Assembly: GCF_009901585.1 (NCBI RefSeq) | Contig: NZ_WXYO01000006.1 | Span: 62,001 to 126,000 of the forward strand | From: Poritiphilus flavus | Lineage (GTDB): Bacteria; Bacteroidota; Bacteroidia; Flavobacteriales; Flavobacteriaceae | Direction: 5' to 3' | DNA: 64,000 bases | Shown here: positions 52,493 to 62,428 of the stretch, piece after piece | Numbering within the stretch: position 1 is the stretch's first letter | How the letters are laid out: every line of letters begins with the position of its first letter | Program-made: the position numbers and the translations under genes | The notes under the pieces: generated by a model | Seen by the model: the letters and a program-made list of their open reading frames with translations, nothing else | Database searches by the model: none | What the model was told of the DNA's origin: nothing

Positions 52493-54817
52493 CTAAGGGT
52501 TGTTTTTGTCGTTTGTCATTTCCAAATTCAATACCCCACCCCTGGTCAGGTTCTGATGATTGATGGAGAGGTTATCGAGAGGGTTTGAGTTCCACTTCGC
52601 GGTTTCAATATAAAAATTCGTATTGCTGTTTCCATTTGCAATGATCACAATCTCATCTCCCGAATAAAAATCATTATTCAGCTCAATAGTAATTCTCTCA
52701 AAAAGTGGATTGCCAATCTGATACTCAGGGTCAGCGGTAACACCACCGTCCATTTGAAACAATCCTATCTTTTTCAACACGGCAAGACTGCTCATAAGGC
52801 CCTGGTCTTCATCCCCGTTATATCCGGTTTTTGGAGAAAGGCCACTGAAAACTTTGTTCACCACTTTTCTAGACCAATATTGGGTAAGGTCAGGTCGCCC
52901 TAATTTCCCAAAAATGTAAGCGCTGTGGAGTGATGGCTGATTTCCAAAATTGACAGGTATTCGGCTGAATTCAGGATGTTTTTCACGCTCATGCGAACTC
53001 CCAGAAGTAAAACCAAGGCTTTCGGCTTCCCTAAACTGTTGGTTAAGCTTTTTTACAGCTTCATCATTACCCCCCATTAACTTAGCCAAGCCCTCAAGGT
53101 CATGGGGTACAAACCAGGTAGACTGTGCACTATTAGATTCGTTAAAACCGTTCTCATAAACATAGGGGTCAAAATCGGCTTTCCATTCCCCATAAACGTT
53201 TTTTGGCCTCATCCAGCCTGTTTCAGCATCAAATACCTGTTTATAGTTTTCAGATCTTTTTAGAAAGATTTGATAATCTTCCTTATGCCCTAATTTTTTT
53301 GCTAGTTGAGCCAAGGCATAATCCTGGTAGGCATATTCCAGAGTCAGGCTGGCACCATCCTGGTGCAATCCGAATTTTCCCTCCGGAATGGGATAGGGCA
53401 CATATCCCATCTCCTCATAATAATCGAAGCCACCGCCCAAAGCTGTTTTGTGCTCGTAACCAGCTTTTGCCATAATACCATTTGATAGATGGTTTTTTTT
53501 CAGGGCATTATAAATATTTTCCAGATCCTCGTTAATCAATCCCTCCTGAATGGCACTAACGATAAAAGGGGTACTGGAAGCCCCGGTCATTACATAGGTG
53601 TAGTTGCCCCCAGAGGGTCCTCGTGGTATCAATCCGCCATCGGTATAGTACTGTAGCAAAGATTTGGCAAACTCTTGTTTAATTTCAGGATATACCAGAC
53701 CCCATAAGGTATTGATGGTCCATTGCGCACCCCAAAAAGCATCAGAGTTGTAATGGTTGAATTGAGGACGACCATCGACTGTCATTGGCAATTGGCCAAT
53801 GCGAAATGTCTCAGCTGTATTATCGGGATATGCTCCACTGACATCGTTGATCATTTTTCTACCCAATAGTGCATGCCACAAATCTGTATAAAAACGACGC
53901 CTGTTAGTTTCGCTACCCCCTTCTACCTTGATTCGACTTAACATTTCGTTCCAATGATCTTTTGATTCCCCAACAATTTGGTCAAAATCCCAATGGGGTA
54001 GTTCGGCTTGCATATTCTTCTCGGCGTTTGCCAATGAGGTATATGAAATGACTACTTTCATCAATACGGGTGAATTGATCTTTTGTAGCGTAAGTTTGTA
54101 ATTGCCAGTAGATCCATCCCTATCGACCGCCGTAATTTCTGTGTTCAACGCTACTTTGAAATAGACCTTAAATGGCCTTGGTCGTCGCTCTGTGGGTTGC
54201 ATTATGAATGAGCCGGAGAGTGTCGTAGGTGTCTCTTGTTGCAATTCACCATCTGCGGTAGTGCAAGGGCCTAAAGTTGCATTTAAAAGAAAAAGAATCT
54301 CCTGATTTGCGCCATTTTGAAATTTATAGCGATGAAAACCAACCCTTTCTGTTGCGGTTAGTTCTACATCTATGTCATGGCGGTCCAGGTGAAGAAAATG
54401 ATAGCCCGGCGCTATTTTCTCAGTATCATGGCTGAATTTTGAATAAAAGTCGGTATAAGGTGATTTACCCTTTTCTTCATTAGTGGACAATGGCATTACG
54501 GAAAGACCTGAGAGCTGCCAACCATGAATGTGGCTAAACCCTTTTACTGTGTCTATCTCATAGCGATAACCACTGCCCCAAGTTCCCCTGAGCTTGGTAT
54601 CAGGACTTAGGTTTACCATACCGAAGGGACGGCTCGCGGAAGAGAACAGGAACCATCGAGAATTCTCCGTATCCAATTGTGGGTATACCAGATCGACAGG
54701 ATGGCTTGTTGTGGAATTAAGGGCAATTGCCATTTGTTTGTCACGATGCTGACAACAAAAGATTGAAAATGCGATAAGCAAGAGGATGAAAAAAGAAAAA
54801 AGCCTACTTATTTTCAT
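52493..54817 (-). CDS. GH92 family alpha-mannosidase-like lipoprotein
   Basis: A 774-residue lipoprotein (LLIAFSIFCCQHRDK). The GH92 fold is supported by VYPQLDTENSRWFLFSSASR, GYRYEIDTVKGFSHIHGWQL, GYNGDEDQGLMSSLAVLKKI and QIGNPLFERITIELN. GH92 enzymes are Ca2+-dependent exo-alpha-mannosidases that invert configuration. The usual FSLWDTYRA region is replaced by NSDAFWGAQWTINTLW, so specificity may differ. Its start overlaps the upstream gene's stop by 14 nt, indicating coupling. Confidence 0.9.
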   Translation of the reverse strand: MKISRLFSFFILLLIAFSIFCCQHRDKQMAIALNSTTSHPVDLVYPQLDTENSRWFLFSSASRPFGMVNLSPDTKLRGTWGSGYRYEIDTVKGFSHIHGWQLSGLSVMPLSTNEEKGKSPYTDFYSKFSHDTEKIAPGYHFLHLDRHDIDVELTATERVGFHRYKFQNGANQEILFLLNATLGPCTTADGELQQETPTTLSGSFIMQPTERRPRPFKVYFKVALNTEITAVDRDGSTGNYKLTLQKINSPVLMKVVISYTSLANAEKNMQAELPHWDFDQIVGESKDHWNEMLSRIKVEGGSETNRRRFYTDLWHALLGRKMINDVSGAYPDNTAETFRIGQLPMTVDGRPQFNHYNSDAFWGAQWTINTLWGLVYPEIKQEFAKSLLQYYTDGGLIPRGPSGGNYTYVMTGASSTPFIVSAIQEGLINEDLENIYNALKKNHLSNGIMAKAGYEHKTALGGGFDYYEEMGYVPYPIPEGKFGLHQDGASLTLEYAYQDYALAQLAKKLGHKEDYQIFLKRSENYKQVFDAETGWMRPKNVYGEWKADFDPYVYENGFNESNSAQSTWFVPHDLEGLAKLMGGNDEAVKKLNQQFREAESLGFTSGSSHEREKHPEFSRIPVNFGNQPSLHSAYIFGKLGRPDLTQYWSRKVVNKVFSGLSPKTGYNGDEDQGLMSSLAVLKKIGLFQMDGGVTADPEYQIGNPLFERITIELNNDFYSGDEIVIIANGNSNTNFYIETAKWNSNPLDNLSINHQNLTRGGVLNLEMTNDKNNP

Positions 54818-56867
54818 GCTGCTTTTTTATGAGGTTCTGAAGGTTACTATCTATGGCATCCATCATAGCCACGGTAGGGAATCCGTTATTGGGTCTCCGA
54901 TTTCTCGGATGGTACCATCCTTCCCATTTTGGAATTCCATCCCCCTTTAACCTGTTTTCATAAATTATTCTAAGGTCATTACGTGCATCTGCCAAAACCG
55001 CAAAAGCCTCTTCGATTTTCACTGTATTGCCTGTTTCTTCATACATTTTCTTCAGCTTAGCCATTTTATGCAATTTCAGTTCAAATGCAATAAGGTCGTC
55101 ATAGATCTGTACAGGAAGCTTTATGTAGGAATTGTAAAATACTTTTTCTTCGCCCATATCTTTGGACATTCCCTTTTTGGCTTCCACCATCGCACTATCT
55201 AAATACGTTTTGACCATTAGTACATGGTCAAAATCATTTTCCACCCTGGCGTATGAATAAGGTACCGGAGATTTACCCGGTCTTTCAATAGATTTGTTGG
55301 AAAGATATGCTATGGCCTCCCGAATTTCCCATAGATGCTGAACATAACCTATGTGGCCCCCTTGTTGTGCCTTATGTAAAAATTGCATCGATTTTCGGGC
55401 ATCTGCCGCTACGCTCTCGTTAAAATAACGCTCTGTCCAGGTCTTATAGAAAGTGTCTCCGTGAAAAGTTTCCGGATTTTGACAGACCTGGCTATAGGCT
55501 TCAAGATTAAGCATAAACGGACGAAATGTCTGGCCATTGACCATACAATATGCCGTTGCGCCATAATCCCCGAACATTTGTTTCATTCTTGAGGCTACCT
55601 TTTCCGGATAGGGATCGTGAACAGTATGGTTCAACCAAAAACCGGCATGCATATAGGTGCCAAACTGGTAACCATCAGTTGAATTGGGCAAATGCTCAAA
55701 ACCACCAAACCCGTCATCTGACCAGGCGACGATCCAATCCTTTGGAGGTCGAAATCCGTTGTTGTACATCTCCATAGCATCCGAATAACAGATCAGGGCT
55801 TTTGTTGCATTGGGTTTATAAGAATCCACCAGCCCATCAAAAACCTCAAATACTTCGTTGAAGACTTCGATTTTATCTTCGCCACAACTGCTTTTATATT
55901 CCCAATCCCAGATCTGGTGGCGGGGTCTTAGAATAAAAATATCAGTTTTGGCCAGTGGTGTTTCTTCAAAATAGTAGCGCCAGGCATCTATCCAATTTTC
56001 CTTGTAAAGTTTCCAGCAGTTTGCCATTTCTTCTTCCATTGGATGCAATTGGTACCCCAATGCGAAATCAACCTGAACTTTCATGCCTTTACTATGGGCA
56101 TAATCAATCATTCGGTCCAGATATTCGACATCCAACTGGTAATTTGGATACCTGTTTTGATATTCCGGACGTTTGTAAAATTCCGGCCTGCCCAACATGT
56201 CAAAAAGCTGAATGGCATTGTAACGCAATCTTACGAGGGCATCTATCATTGCCGCGTAGCTTTCCCAATCGTATTCCAACGGCTTTCCTCTATAGTTGGC
56301 CAATTCATCAACATCGTTCTCAAAGTAACACAGTATGGGTACTTTGGGTGGAGCTATAACCCGATTCTCAAAAGCAAATAGATTATCGACATTCCTTTTG
56401 CCGCCTTCTTTTCCGGTCCAATAGGATAATGGGTCGATGTCCAAAATTTCTCTGGCGTAATCATAAATGGCATATTGCAGGCCCTGGGGGTCAGACCCGG
56501 CCAATGCGATACCTTTTAACCCATTTGGAAACGAAATTTTAGACCACAATCCACCTCTTGGACCAGGATTATCACCAGTCAATGAACTGCCACTATCAGC
56601 AAGGAGTTTCATCATGAGGTTGTTTGAAAGGGGGGTCCCCAAAACCAGTATGACCCCTTCCTCAGGAGTTGGGCTGTTTTCTGAAAGTACGAGGACTTCA
56701 TTATCAATACTTTTTTCGAGATCAGCCTTTAAATCGTATATAGCATTTTCTTCAAGAGTATCGACATGGTCACCTTTAATCAGGTATACTTTGGTCAATT
56801 TGTGTTCTACACAAGAAACATGAGCCAACTGTACAATCACCAAAAAAGAAATCAATATTCTATGCAT
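54804..56867 (-). CDS. GH115-like (alpha-glucuronidase fold) protein, divergent
   Basis: A 687-residue exported protein (MHRILISFLVIVQLAHVSC, lipobox-like). An N-terminal domain ends with GSDPQGLQYAIYDYAREIL, as in the GH67/GH115 N-domains. A TIM-barrel-like middle has YAAMIDALVRLRYNAIQLFD, FALGYQLHPMEEE, YSDAMEMYNNGFRPPKDWIV and AWSDDGFGGFEHLP, close to the GH115 pattern. A helical C-terminus follows. It is shorter than typical GH115 (about 800-950) and may be a separate family. Activity not certain; alpha-glucuronidase is the best guess. Confidence 0.6.
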   Translation of the reverse strand: MHRILISFLVIVQLAHVSCVEHKLTKVYLIKGDHVDTLEENAIYDLKADLEKSIDNEVLVLSENSPTPEEGVILVLGTPLSNNLMMKLLADSGSSLTGDNPGPRGGLWSKISFPNGLKGIALAGSDPQGLQYAIYDYAREILDIDPLSYWTGKEGGKRNVDNLFAFENRVIAPPKVPILCYFENDVDELANYRGKPLEYDWESYAAMIDALVRLRYNAIQLFDMLGRPEFYKRPEYQNRYPNYQLDVEYLDRMIDYAHSKGMKVQVDFALGYQLHPMEEEMANCWKLYKENWIDAWRYYFEETPLAKTDIFILRPRHQIWDWEYKSSCGEDKIEVFNEVFEVFDGLVDSYKPNATKALICYSDAMEMYNNGFRPPKDWIVAWSDDGFGGFEHLPNSTDGYQFGTYMHAGFWLNHTVHDPYPEKVASRMKQMFGDYGATAYCMVNGQTFRPFMLNLEAYSQVCQNPETFHGDTFYKTWTERYFNESVAADARKSMQFLHKAQQGGHIGYVQHLWEIREAIAYLSNKSIERPGKSPVPYSYARVENDFDHVLMVKTYLDSAMVEAKKGMSKDMGEEKVFYNSYIKLPVQIYDDLIAFELKLHKMAKLKKMYEETGNTVKIEEAFAVLADARNDLRIIYENRLKGDGIPKWEGWYHPRNRRPNNGFPTVAMMDAIDSNLQNLIKKQHENK

Positions 56868-57015
56868 GAATTAACGGTTGAATGATAAGCTTAAAACTAT
56901 TGGCGAGGAAAAATATATGTGTGTTAAATGCCATGAGCAGGCCTATGGTCGCCTGCCCATGGTACTAAACTCAATTAACTAAACTTCACTAACTCAAAAT
57001 AATTCTCAAAAAGTT

Positions 57016-58689
57016 CTAGTATCCGGGATTCTGTTGTAATGAACCGTCGGAAAGCTGTAATTCAGATTCTGGAATAGGTCGCAATAAATGGATTAACGGA
57101 TCAAAGGCACCATGGTCAACCACTTGAGGATTGTACAGGTTGATTCGCTCTTCCAACTTACCTGTGCGCTTCAATACGGCCCACCTATTGGCCTCTCCTG
57201 CCAGTTCCCTGGCCCTTTCGTCCAGAATCTCATCAATGTCAACAATTATCAATTGGTTTGGAACTCCGGTTGCCCTTTCCCGAACGCGATTAATATGAAA
57301 TAGTGCCTGTGCAGCATTTCCTGCTCCTAAATGAGCTTCAGCCGCCAACAGATGGGTGCCGGCTACTCTGAAGACAAAAGTGTCTCGAGCTCCTTCCTCA
57401 GTTTCATTAAAATCAATGTCATCAAACTTCTTAAAAATGGGAAAATTTGTTCTTAATATATTGCTTGAATACTGGTAAGTAGCCCCGGGAATATTATCTG
57501 GAAGACCAAATAGATATTGGTCAGGCTGATACACATAATGCCGGTTCAATTGGTCAGCAAGTTCAGTAGCATCAAGAGCCGTTTTCGGATAGTAAACAAC
57601 GGTATCTCCCACGGCAATGAAATCCGAAGGAAGAGGACCGTCACCATCTGCATCATATAACTCTTCGGAATCAGCAAAAAGCACCCTGTGAATGGTAGCT
57701 TCTTCCCTCATATCATCTTCAGCAAACAGGGAGTAGAAAAAAGGTGTTGGCATCCCTCCTCCCGAACTAACACCGTATAAGGTTGTTGTTCTTTCTATGC
57801 CAGGATATTGAAACACCTGATTCATAAAAATCGAGTGTTTATTATTGTTCTTATCTTCGGCAAGACCGCTGCTTCCCCATTGTACGGCAAACAAAACCTC
57901 GTCGTTCACCTGGTTATTTATATCGAAAACTTCTGCGAAAGACTGACTTCTGATATCATATGAGCCTATGGCCGACTCTGCCAGAGATGCTGCTGTCTGA
58001 AAGTCATTACTGTCGGCAAAGGATGTGTATGCCCTTGTGAGATAAACTTCTGCCAACAAATGTTGAGCTGCTCTTTGGGAAAAACGCCCGATATCCGGAT
58101 TCTCCAATAGATCCGGAATCGCGTCTTCTAAATCACTTATGATCAAAGCGTAAGTCGCTTCCTCTGAAGATCTTTCATAATCTACCCGTATACTTTGAGC
58201 TTCTTCAGTTTCAAGCACTACACCACCGTATTGTTGAACCAGGTTAAAATAGGCCAATGCCCTTAAAGCCTTTGCCTGGGCTATGCCATAATCGCGCTGA
58301 GGTAAATTTGACTCGCTCCAGGCAATCTGGTTTTCGTAGCGATTTATTACGGTATTTGCCTTCCCAATAATGCTGTAGTTATTGGCCCAAACGGAAACCC
58401 CGATGGAGGCATTTAGATTGAAATAATCATTTTCAGGGCTGAAAGAAAAGATTTCACCCTGTGAGGCAAATATGTCCGTACCGGAAAACTTAAAAGTATA
58501 ATCTCTATAAGCCGCCCGCAATGCACTATAGACCCCTACGACCAATTGGTCTGCAGTCTCCTGGTCAATAAAATTTTCGCTAGTAATATCAGAAAAGATA
58601 TCTTCCTCTATGTAGTCGTTACAAGCCGCAACGGTTAATAAACACAGTAGCGAACTAACAAGGTATTTGATTTTTCTAGTGAACTTCAT
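57016..58689 (-). CDS. SusD-family lipoprotein (pair 2)
   Basis: A 557-residue surface lipoprotein (VSSLLCLLTVAACNDYIEE, Cys about 23). SusD motifs: GIAQAKALRALAYFNLVQQY, SQRAAQHLLAEVYLTRAYTS, RVAGTHLLAAEAHLGAGNAA and a C-terminal LRPIPESELQLS. It binds the glycan with the SusC partner. It is separated from susC by 14 bp and is followed by the GH115-like gene after a 148-bp gap. Confidence 0.95.
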   Translation of the reverse strand: MKFTRKIKYLVSSLLCLLTVAACNDYIEEDIFSDITSENFIDQETADQLVVGVYSALRAAYRDYTFKFSGTDIFASQGEIFSFSPENDYFNLNASIGVSVWANNYSIIGKANTVINRYENQIAWSESNLPQRDYGIAQAKALRALAYFNLVQQYGGVVLETEEAQSIRVDYERSSEEATYALIISDLEDAIPDLLENPDIGRFSQRAAQHLLAEVYLTRAYTSFADSNDFQTAASLAESAIGSYDIRSQSFAEVFDINNQVNDEVLFAVQWGSSGLAEDKNNNKHSIFMNQVFQYPGIERTTTLYGVSSGGGMPTPFFYSLFAEDDMREEATIHRVLFADSEELYDADGDGPLPSDFIAVGDTVVYYPKTALDATELADQLNRHYVYQPDQYLFGLPDNIPGATYQYSSNILRTNFPIFKKFDDIDFNETEEGARDTFVFRVAGTHLLAAEAHLGAGNAAQALFHINRVRERATGVPNQLIIVDIDEILDERARELAGEANRWAVLKRTGKLEERINLYNPQVVDHGAFDPLIHLLRPIPESELQLSDGSLQQNPGY

Positions 58690-58703
58690 TTTCTTTTTTT
58701 TTA

Positions 58704-61700
58704 TTAATAGGCCAATTTTAGACCAAACAAGAATGTTTTTATGGAATAGCTCATATTGTATGAGTTCTGTAAACCTGTTTCCGGGTCCGGACCCTCAAAA
58801 TCTGTAAACACAAAAGGATTTTGCAGGTCAATCGATAATCGAAGGTTTGATAATTTTAATTTGTCCAAAACTTGCTGCGGAAAAGAGTATGCCACGCCTA
58901 TATTACCAACTCGTACAAAGGACATATCTTCATAAAACCACGGTCTTCCCCCATCCTCACCATATTCTGGTGATGGGTATCTGGCTCCTTGGTTATTAGG
59001 TGTCCAGTAATCCTGATCCAGACTATTAAAAACCGCTCTATCACCTTGAAAAGTTGAAAAATTCTGATGCCATTCAGAGTGACCAAATACGCCCTGGCGG
59101 GTGTTTACCTGTACGTTGAGCTCGAAATTTTTATAATTAAAGGTATTGGTCATACCTCCAATCCAGTCAGGAGATTGAGAACCTAGTACAACTTTATCAT
59201 CGGGATTGATAACTCCATCGCCATTTTGGTCCACAAATTTGTATTGCCCGGGCAATGCCCCAAATGAGCTTGCCTCCGCAGCTTCATCTACGCTCCAAAT
59301 ACCATCAACTTCGTAGTCAAAAGTGGCGTCTATAGGCGCCCCGACCTGAAGTACACCGTTTAGACGCTGGTCGGTACCTACTAAAATCCGTTCAACACCA
59401 TCGTACAGTTCTAAAATTTCGTTGACATTTTTTGTATAATTGATGTTTGTTCTCCATGAAAAATCAGCAGTTTGAATGTTGACCGTATTCAGTGTTATTT
59501 CAACACCACTATTCCTGACCGATCCAAAATTACCAATCGAAGAAGGTGTGCTACCAGACTCTCCAAGGCCTGTTATAAATGACAATTGTCGATTGAGAAT
59601 GCTGCCCTCAGTGGTTTTTCTATAATATTCCATTGCCAGGTTGACTCTGTTGTTCAAAATACCAAGGTCAAGTCCAACATTATATTCTTTGGATACCTCC
59701 CAGGTCAGATCAGCATTCGGCAGGGTTTGCACTATTTTTCCCAATCCGATATCATCGTCAAACAGATAATTCGCTTGCTGCAAAAATGCCAATGAACTGT
59801 AAGGATCTACCGGATTGTCATTACCTGATTCCCCGTAACTGACCCTCAATTTTAGGTTGTTCAACCAGTCTACATCCCGGAGAAACACCTCTTCACTGGC
59901 TCTCCACGCAAATGCCGCTGATGGAAAAAACTGCCATTTATTACTTTCGGCCAGCTTTGAAGAACCATCATAGCGACCAGTAAACGTGAATAAATATCTA
60001 TCCTTTATGGAGTAATTCAAGCGACCAGCAAATGAAGCCAGGGTCTCCTTGGTATAAAAACTATCAAAATCTCTTATGTCGGTTCCTCCTTCTGTATTAA
60101 AAAACAAGAAGGCATCTGTGTCGAAATTTCTTGTCTGGATCATGCTACCCTCCCGATTATCATAAAATAATGAAGATATCAGCGTAGCCTTTAGCCTTTG
60201 ATCCGGGGTTATATCAAAGTTGAAATCCAGGATATTGTCCCAGGTATATGAGGTTCGAAAACCTGTGTCATAAACAGACCTTACCCGAGAAGGATCATTT
60301 CTGGAGTTTTTGGTCAATAGTCCTCTAAATTCTCCAAATCTTGATGTAGAGATATTCGGTGAAAACTGTGTCCTGAAGTTGAGCCAATCGTTTGCTTTAT
60401 AGTCTATGGATGCATTTGCAATGACGTTTAAGGTTTTTGTATTTACTCTCCAGGCTCCTTCATCTTCAAATACAGGATTTGGAAAGCGAAGGTCCTGATC
60501 ATCAGGAAAAACAATTGCCTCTCCATTTGCATCAAAGGGATTTACTGTAGGCGCTAATCTAAATGTGCTTCTAAACAATTCCCTACTACCTTCTTCACGT
60601 TCTGAAAGTGTCAAATAGGTCTTTACGCCAACAGTAAGCTTTTCAGTAACCTTTTTGGAAAGTGACGCGCTAAGATTATAACGTTCAAATTCTTCTATCC
60701 CTATTACACCTTCATCCTTTAGATATCCTAAAGACCCGTTATACACCAGGCCATCTTTACCACCTGACATGCCCACTGTGTGACTTGTTTGAACCCCGGT
60801 CCTTTGGAATAAGTCTATCCAATCTGTATATCTGCCATTTGCTACGTTGCTGGCTTCTTCATTTGTACTCTGAAACTCCGTAGAACGGTCTATAGTGACA
60901 TTGTTATAAGCTTCAACCGATAAATCGGCATTTTGCCATTCTCTTGCTCTTAATACATCATCAACAAAAGCCACATACTCTGGCCCATCAAAAAAGTCGG
61001 GTACGTTAGTGGGCACGCGAAGGCCGAAAGTAGCATCGTAGGTAAATCGTGTTCTACCCTCAACACCACTCTTTGTACTTATGATAACAACCCCATTTGC
61101 ACCTCTGGAGCCGTAAATGGCAGTTGCAGATGCGTCCTTTAGGATATCCATCTGCTCAATGTCTGCTGGATTTAGTGCGTTGATATCATCAAAGAATACA
61201 CCATCAACTACGTATAGAGGTTGGTCGGGGTCTGTGCTGATATCGTCGCTTACACCGTCTCGTTCGCTCCCTTGATTGGCTGTAATTACGGTGTTGCCAC
61301 GAACCTGAATGGACAATGGAGCACCTGGTTTAAAGCTCAATGTTCTTACATCAACACCTGCAACCCTGCCCTGGAGGGCCTGGCCAATATCCGTTTTACG
61401 TTGTTCAGTTAGGGTTTCGTTACTCAAGGATGCTACCGCACCGGTCAGATCTTTTTTCTCAACCGCACCATAACCAATGACCACTACTTCGTCGAGGCCA
61501 GTTGAGGATGATGTCAATTGCACGGTATAACTTGAAGAGCCATCCAGAACAATTTCCCTGGACTCGAAACCAATGTAGGAAATGACCAGCGTTGCATTGC
61601 TGTTACTGACAGTGATACTAAAATTACCATCAAAATCGGTAACCACGCCATTGTTTGAACCTTTTTCCAGCACAGTGGCAGAAGGTAGCGGTACGTTGGC

Positions 61701-61790
61701 TTCATCCAATACCACCCCTGTAACCTGCGTTTGGGCCAGCACCACTGATGAAACTGATAATACCATCAGAAAGAAAAGTTTTAGTTTCAT
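58704..61790 (-). CDS. SusC-family TonB-dependent transporter (pair 2)
   Basis: A 1028-residue outer membrane transporter. Signal peptide (FFLMVLSVSSVVLAQ), regulatory domain (VTGVVLDEANVPLPSATVLE), TonB-box region DEVVVIGYGAVEKKDLTGA, plug (KDASATAIYGSRGANGVVII) and a barrel ending in a Tyr (FLFGLKLAY). The start is ATG 61790; the GTG two codons upstream is rejected. It is first gene of the leftward PUL and is probably induced by the adjacent hybrid sensor. Confidence 0.95.
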   Translation of the reverse strand: MKLKLFFLMVLSVSSVVLAQTQVTGVVLDEANVPLPSATVLEKGSNNGVVTDFDGNFSITVSNSNATLVISYIGFESREIVLDGSSSYTVQLTSSSTGLDEVVVIGYGAVEKKDLTGAVASLSNETLTEQRKTDIGQALQGRVAGVDVRTLSFKPGAPLSIQVRGNTVITANQGSERDGVSDDISTDPDQPLYVVDGVFFDDINALNPADIEQMDILKDASATAIYGSRGANGVVIISTKSGVEGRTRFTYDATFGLRVPTNVPDFFDGPEYVAFVDDVLRAREWQNADLSVEAYNNVTIDRSTEFQSTNEEASNVANGRYTDWIDLFQRTGVQTSHTVGMSGGKDGLVYNGSLGYLKDEGVIGIEEFERYNLSASLSKKVTEKLTVGVKTYLTLSEREEGSRELFRSTFRLAPTVNPFDANGEAIVFPDDQDLRFPNPVFEDEGAWRVNTKTLNVIANASIDYKANDWLNFRTQFSPNISTSRFGEFRGLLTKNSRNDPSRVRSVYDTGFRTSYTWDNILDFNFDITPDQRLKATLISSLFYDNREGSMIQTRNFDTDAFLFFNTEGGTDIRDFDSFYTKETLASFAGRLNYSIKDRYLFTFTGRYDGSSKLAESNKWQFFPSAAFAWRASEEVFLRDVDWLNNLKLRVSYGESGNDNPVDPYSSLAFLQQANYLFDDDIGLGKIVQTLPNADLTWEVSKEYNVGLDLGILNNRVNLAMEYYRKTTEGSILNRQLSFITGLGESGSTPSSIGNFGSVRNSGVEITLNTVNIQTADFSWRTNINYTKNVNEILELYDGVERILVGTDQRLNGVLQVGAPIDATFDYEVDGIWSVDEAAEASSFGALPGQYKFVDQNGDGVINPDDKVVLGSQSPDWIGGMTNTFNYKNFELNVQVNTRQGVFGHSEWHQNFSTFQGDRAVFNSLDQDYWTPNNQGARYPSPEYGEDGGRPWFYEDMSFVRVGNIGVAYSFPQQVLDKLKLSNLRLSIDLQNPFVFTDFEGPDPETGLQNSYNMSYSIKTFLFGLKLAY

Positions 61791-61887
61791 AATCACGTTA
61801 GTTTATTTCCGATAAATTTAACATCATACTTAAGGTGTGGGGATGGACATATTCTTCGAAAACATGTACTATTTAATTTAATTCTTG

Positions 61888-61935
61888 TTTAATTTTCCGG
61901 AGATTGGATTAGAATGAAAAAATTAATTTTTCCGG
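61888..61935. promoter_or_regulatory. Direct repeat upstream of PUL susC, candidate regulator site
   Basis: TTTAATTTTCCGG (61888-61900) and TTAATTTTTCCGG (61923-61935) lie about 100-145 bp upstream of the susC start. Paired direct repeats at this distance suit a dimeric AraC-type domain such as that of the hybrid sensor. Unproven. Confidence 0.35.
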
Positions 61936-61957
61936 TATAAACAAAGGGGAAAAACTG

Positions 61958-62242
61958 GTGATTGAGAAGCAGGAATCATTGTTTGTCAAATCCTCAGAGA
62001 ATTACGTTGAGATCTTTTATGAAAAAGAGCATGATATTCAACATGAGACGTTCCGGAACACCTTAGGCGAAATAAGCAGACAGGCAGCATTTTTAAGGCA
62101 ATGTCACAGATCTTACCTCGTAAACATTTCCAATATAAAAATGGTAAAAGGAAACTCACAAAACGCGAAAATAGAATTTCATCAGCATGGGTTGGATACT
62201 AGTAAAATTGTTGATCAATATACAATGGATACTACCGCATAA
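61958..62242 (+). pseudogene. LytTR DNA-binding domain, probably truncated
   Basis: A 94-residue frame covering most of a LytTR domain: SLFVKSSENYVEIFYEKEH, then FLRQCHRSYLVNISNIKMVK. No receiver or membrane part precedes it; an in-frame stop lies just upstream (61937-61939), and the only starts are GTG/TTG. The C-terminal helix also looks degraded. It is probably the remnant of a membrane LytTR regulator; a small stand-alone regulator of the adjacent transporter is the alternative. Confidence 0.6.
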
Positions 62243-62363
62243 ATTTTAGTTTCCTTTTTAGTGTTTACCGGGTAGTAATTTCTGCTAAGAAAAACATCAG
62301 AATCATTTATGGGCTTTTATTCTAAAGGCTTACTAAAAAGTAGTAAATTTCTTATAAAAAAAA

Positions 62364-62389
62364 ATTATAATACTTTAAAATATTATAAT
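62364..62389. repeat. AT-only inverted repeat upstream of the C39 transporter
   Basis: ATTATAATA (62364-62372) and TATTATAAT (62381-62389) are perfect reverse complements with an 8-nt spacer, 39 bp before the transporter start. It could be an operator or a weak hairpin. Confidence 0.5.
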
Positions 62390-62428
62390 ATAATTCCTTT
62401 CCTTTAAAAAGATTTTGTCCAGAAGTTT

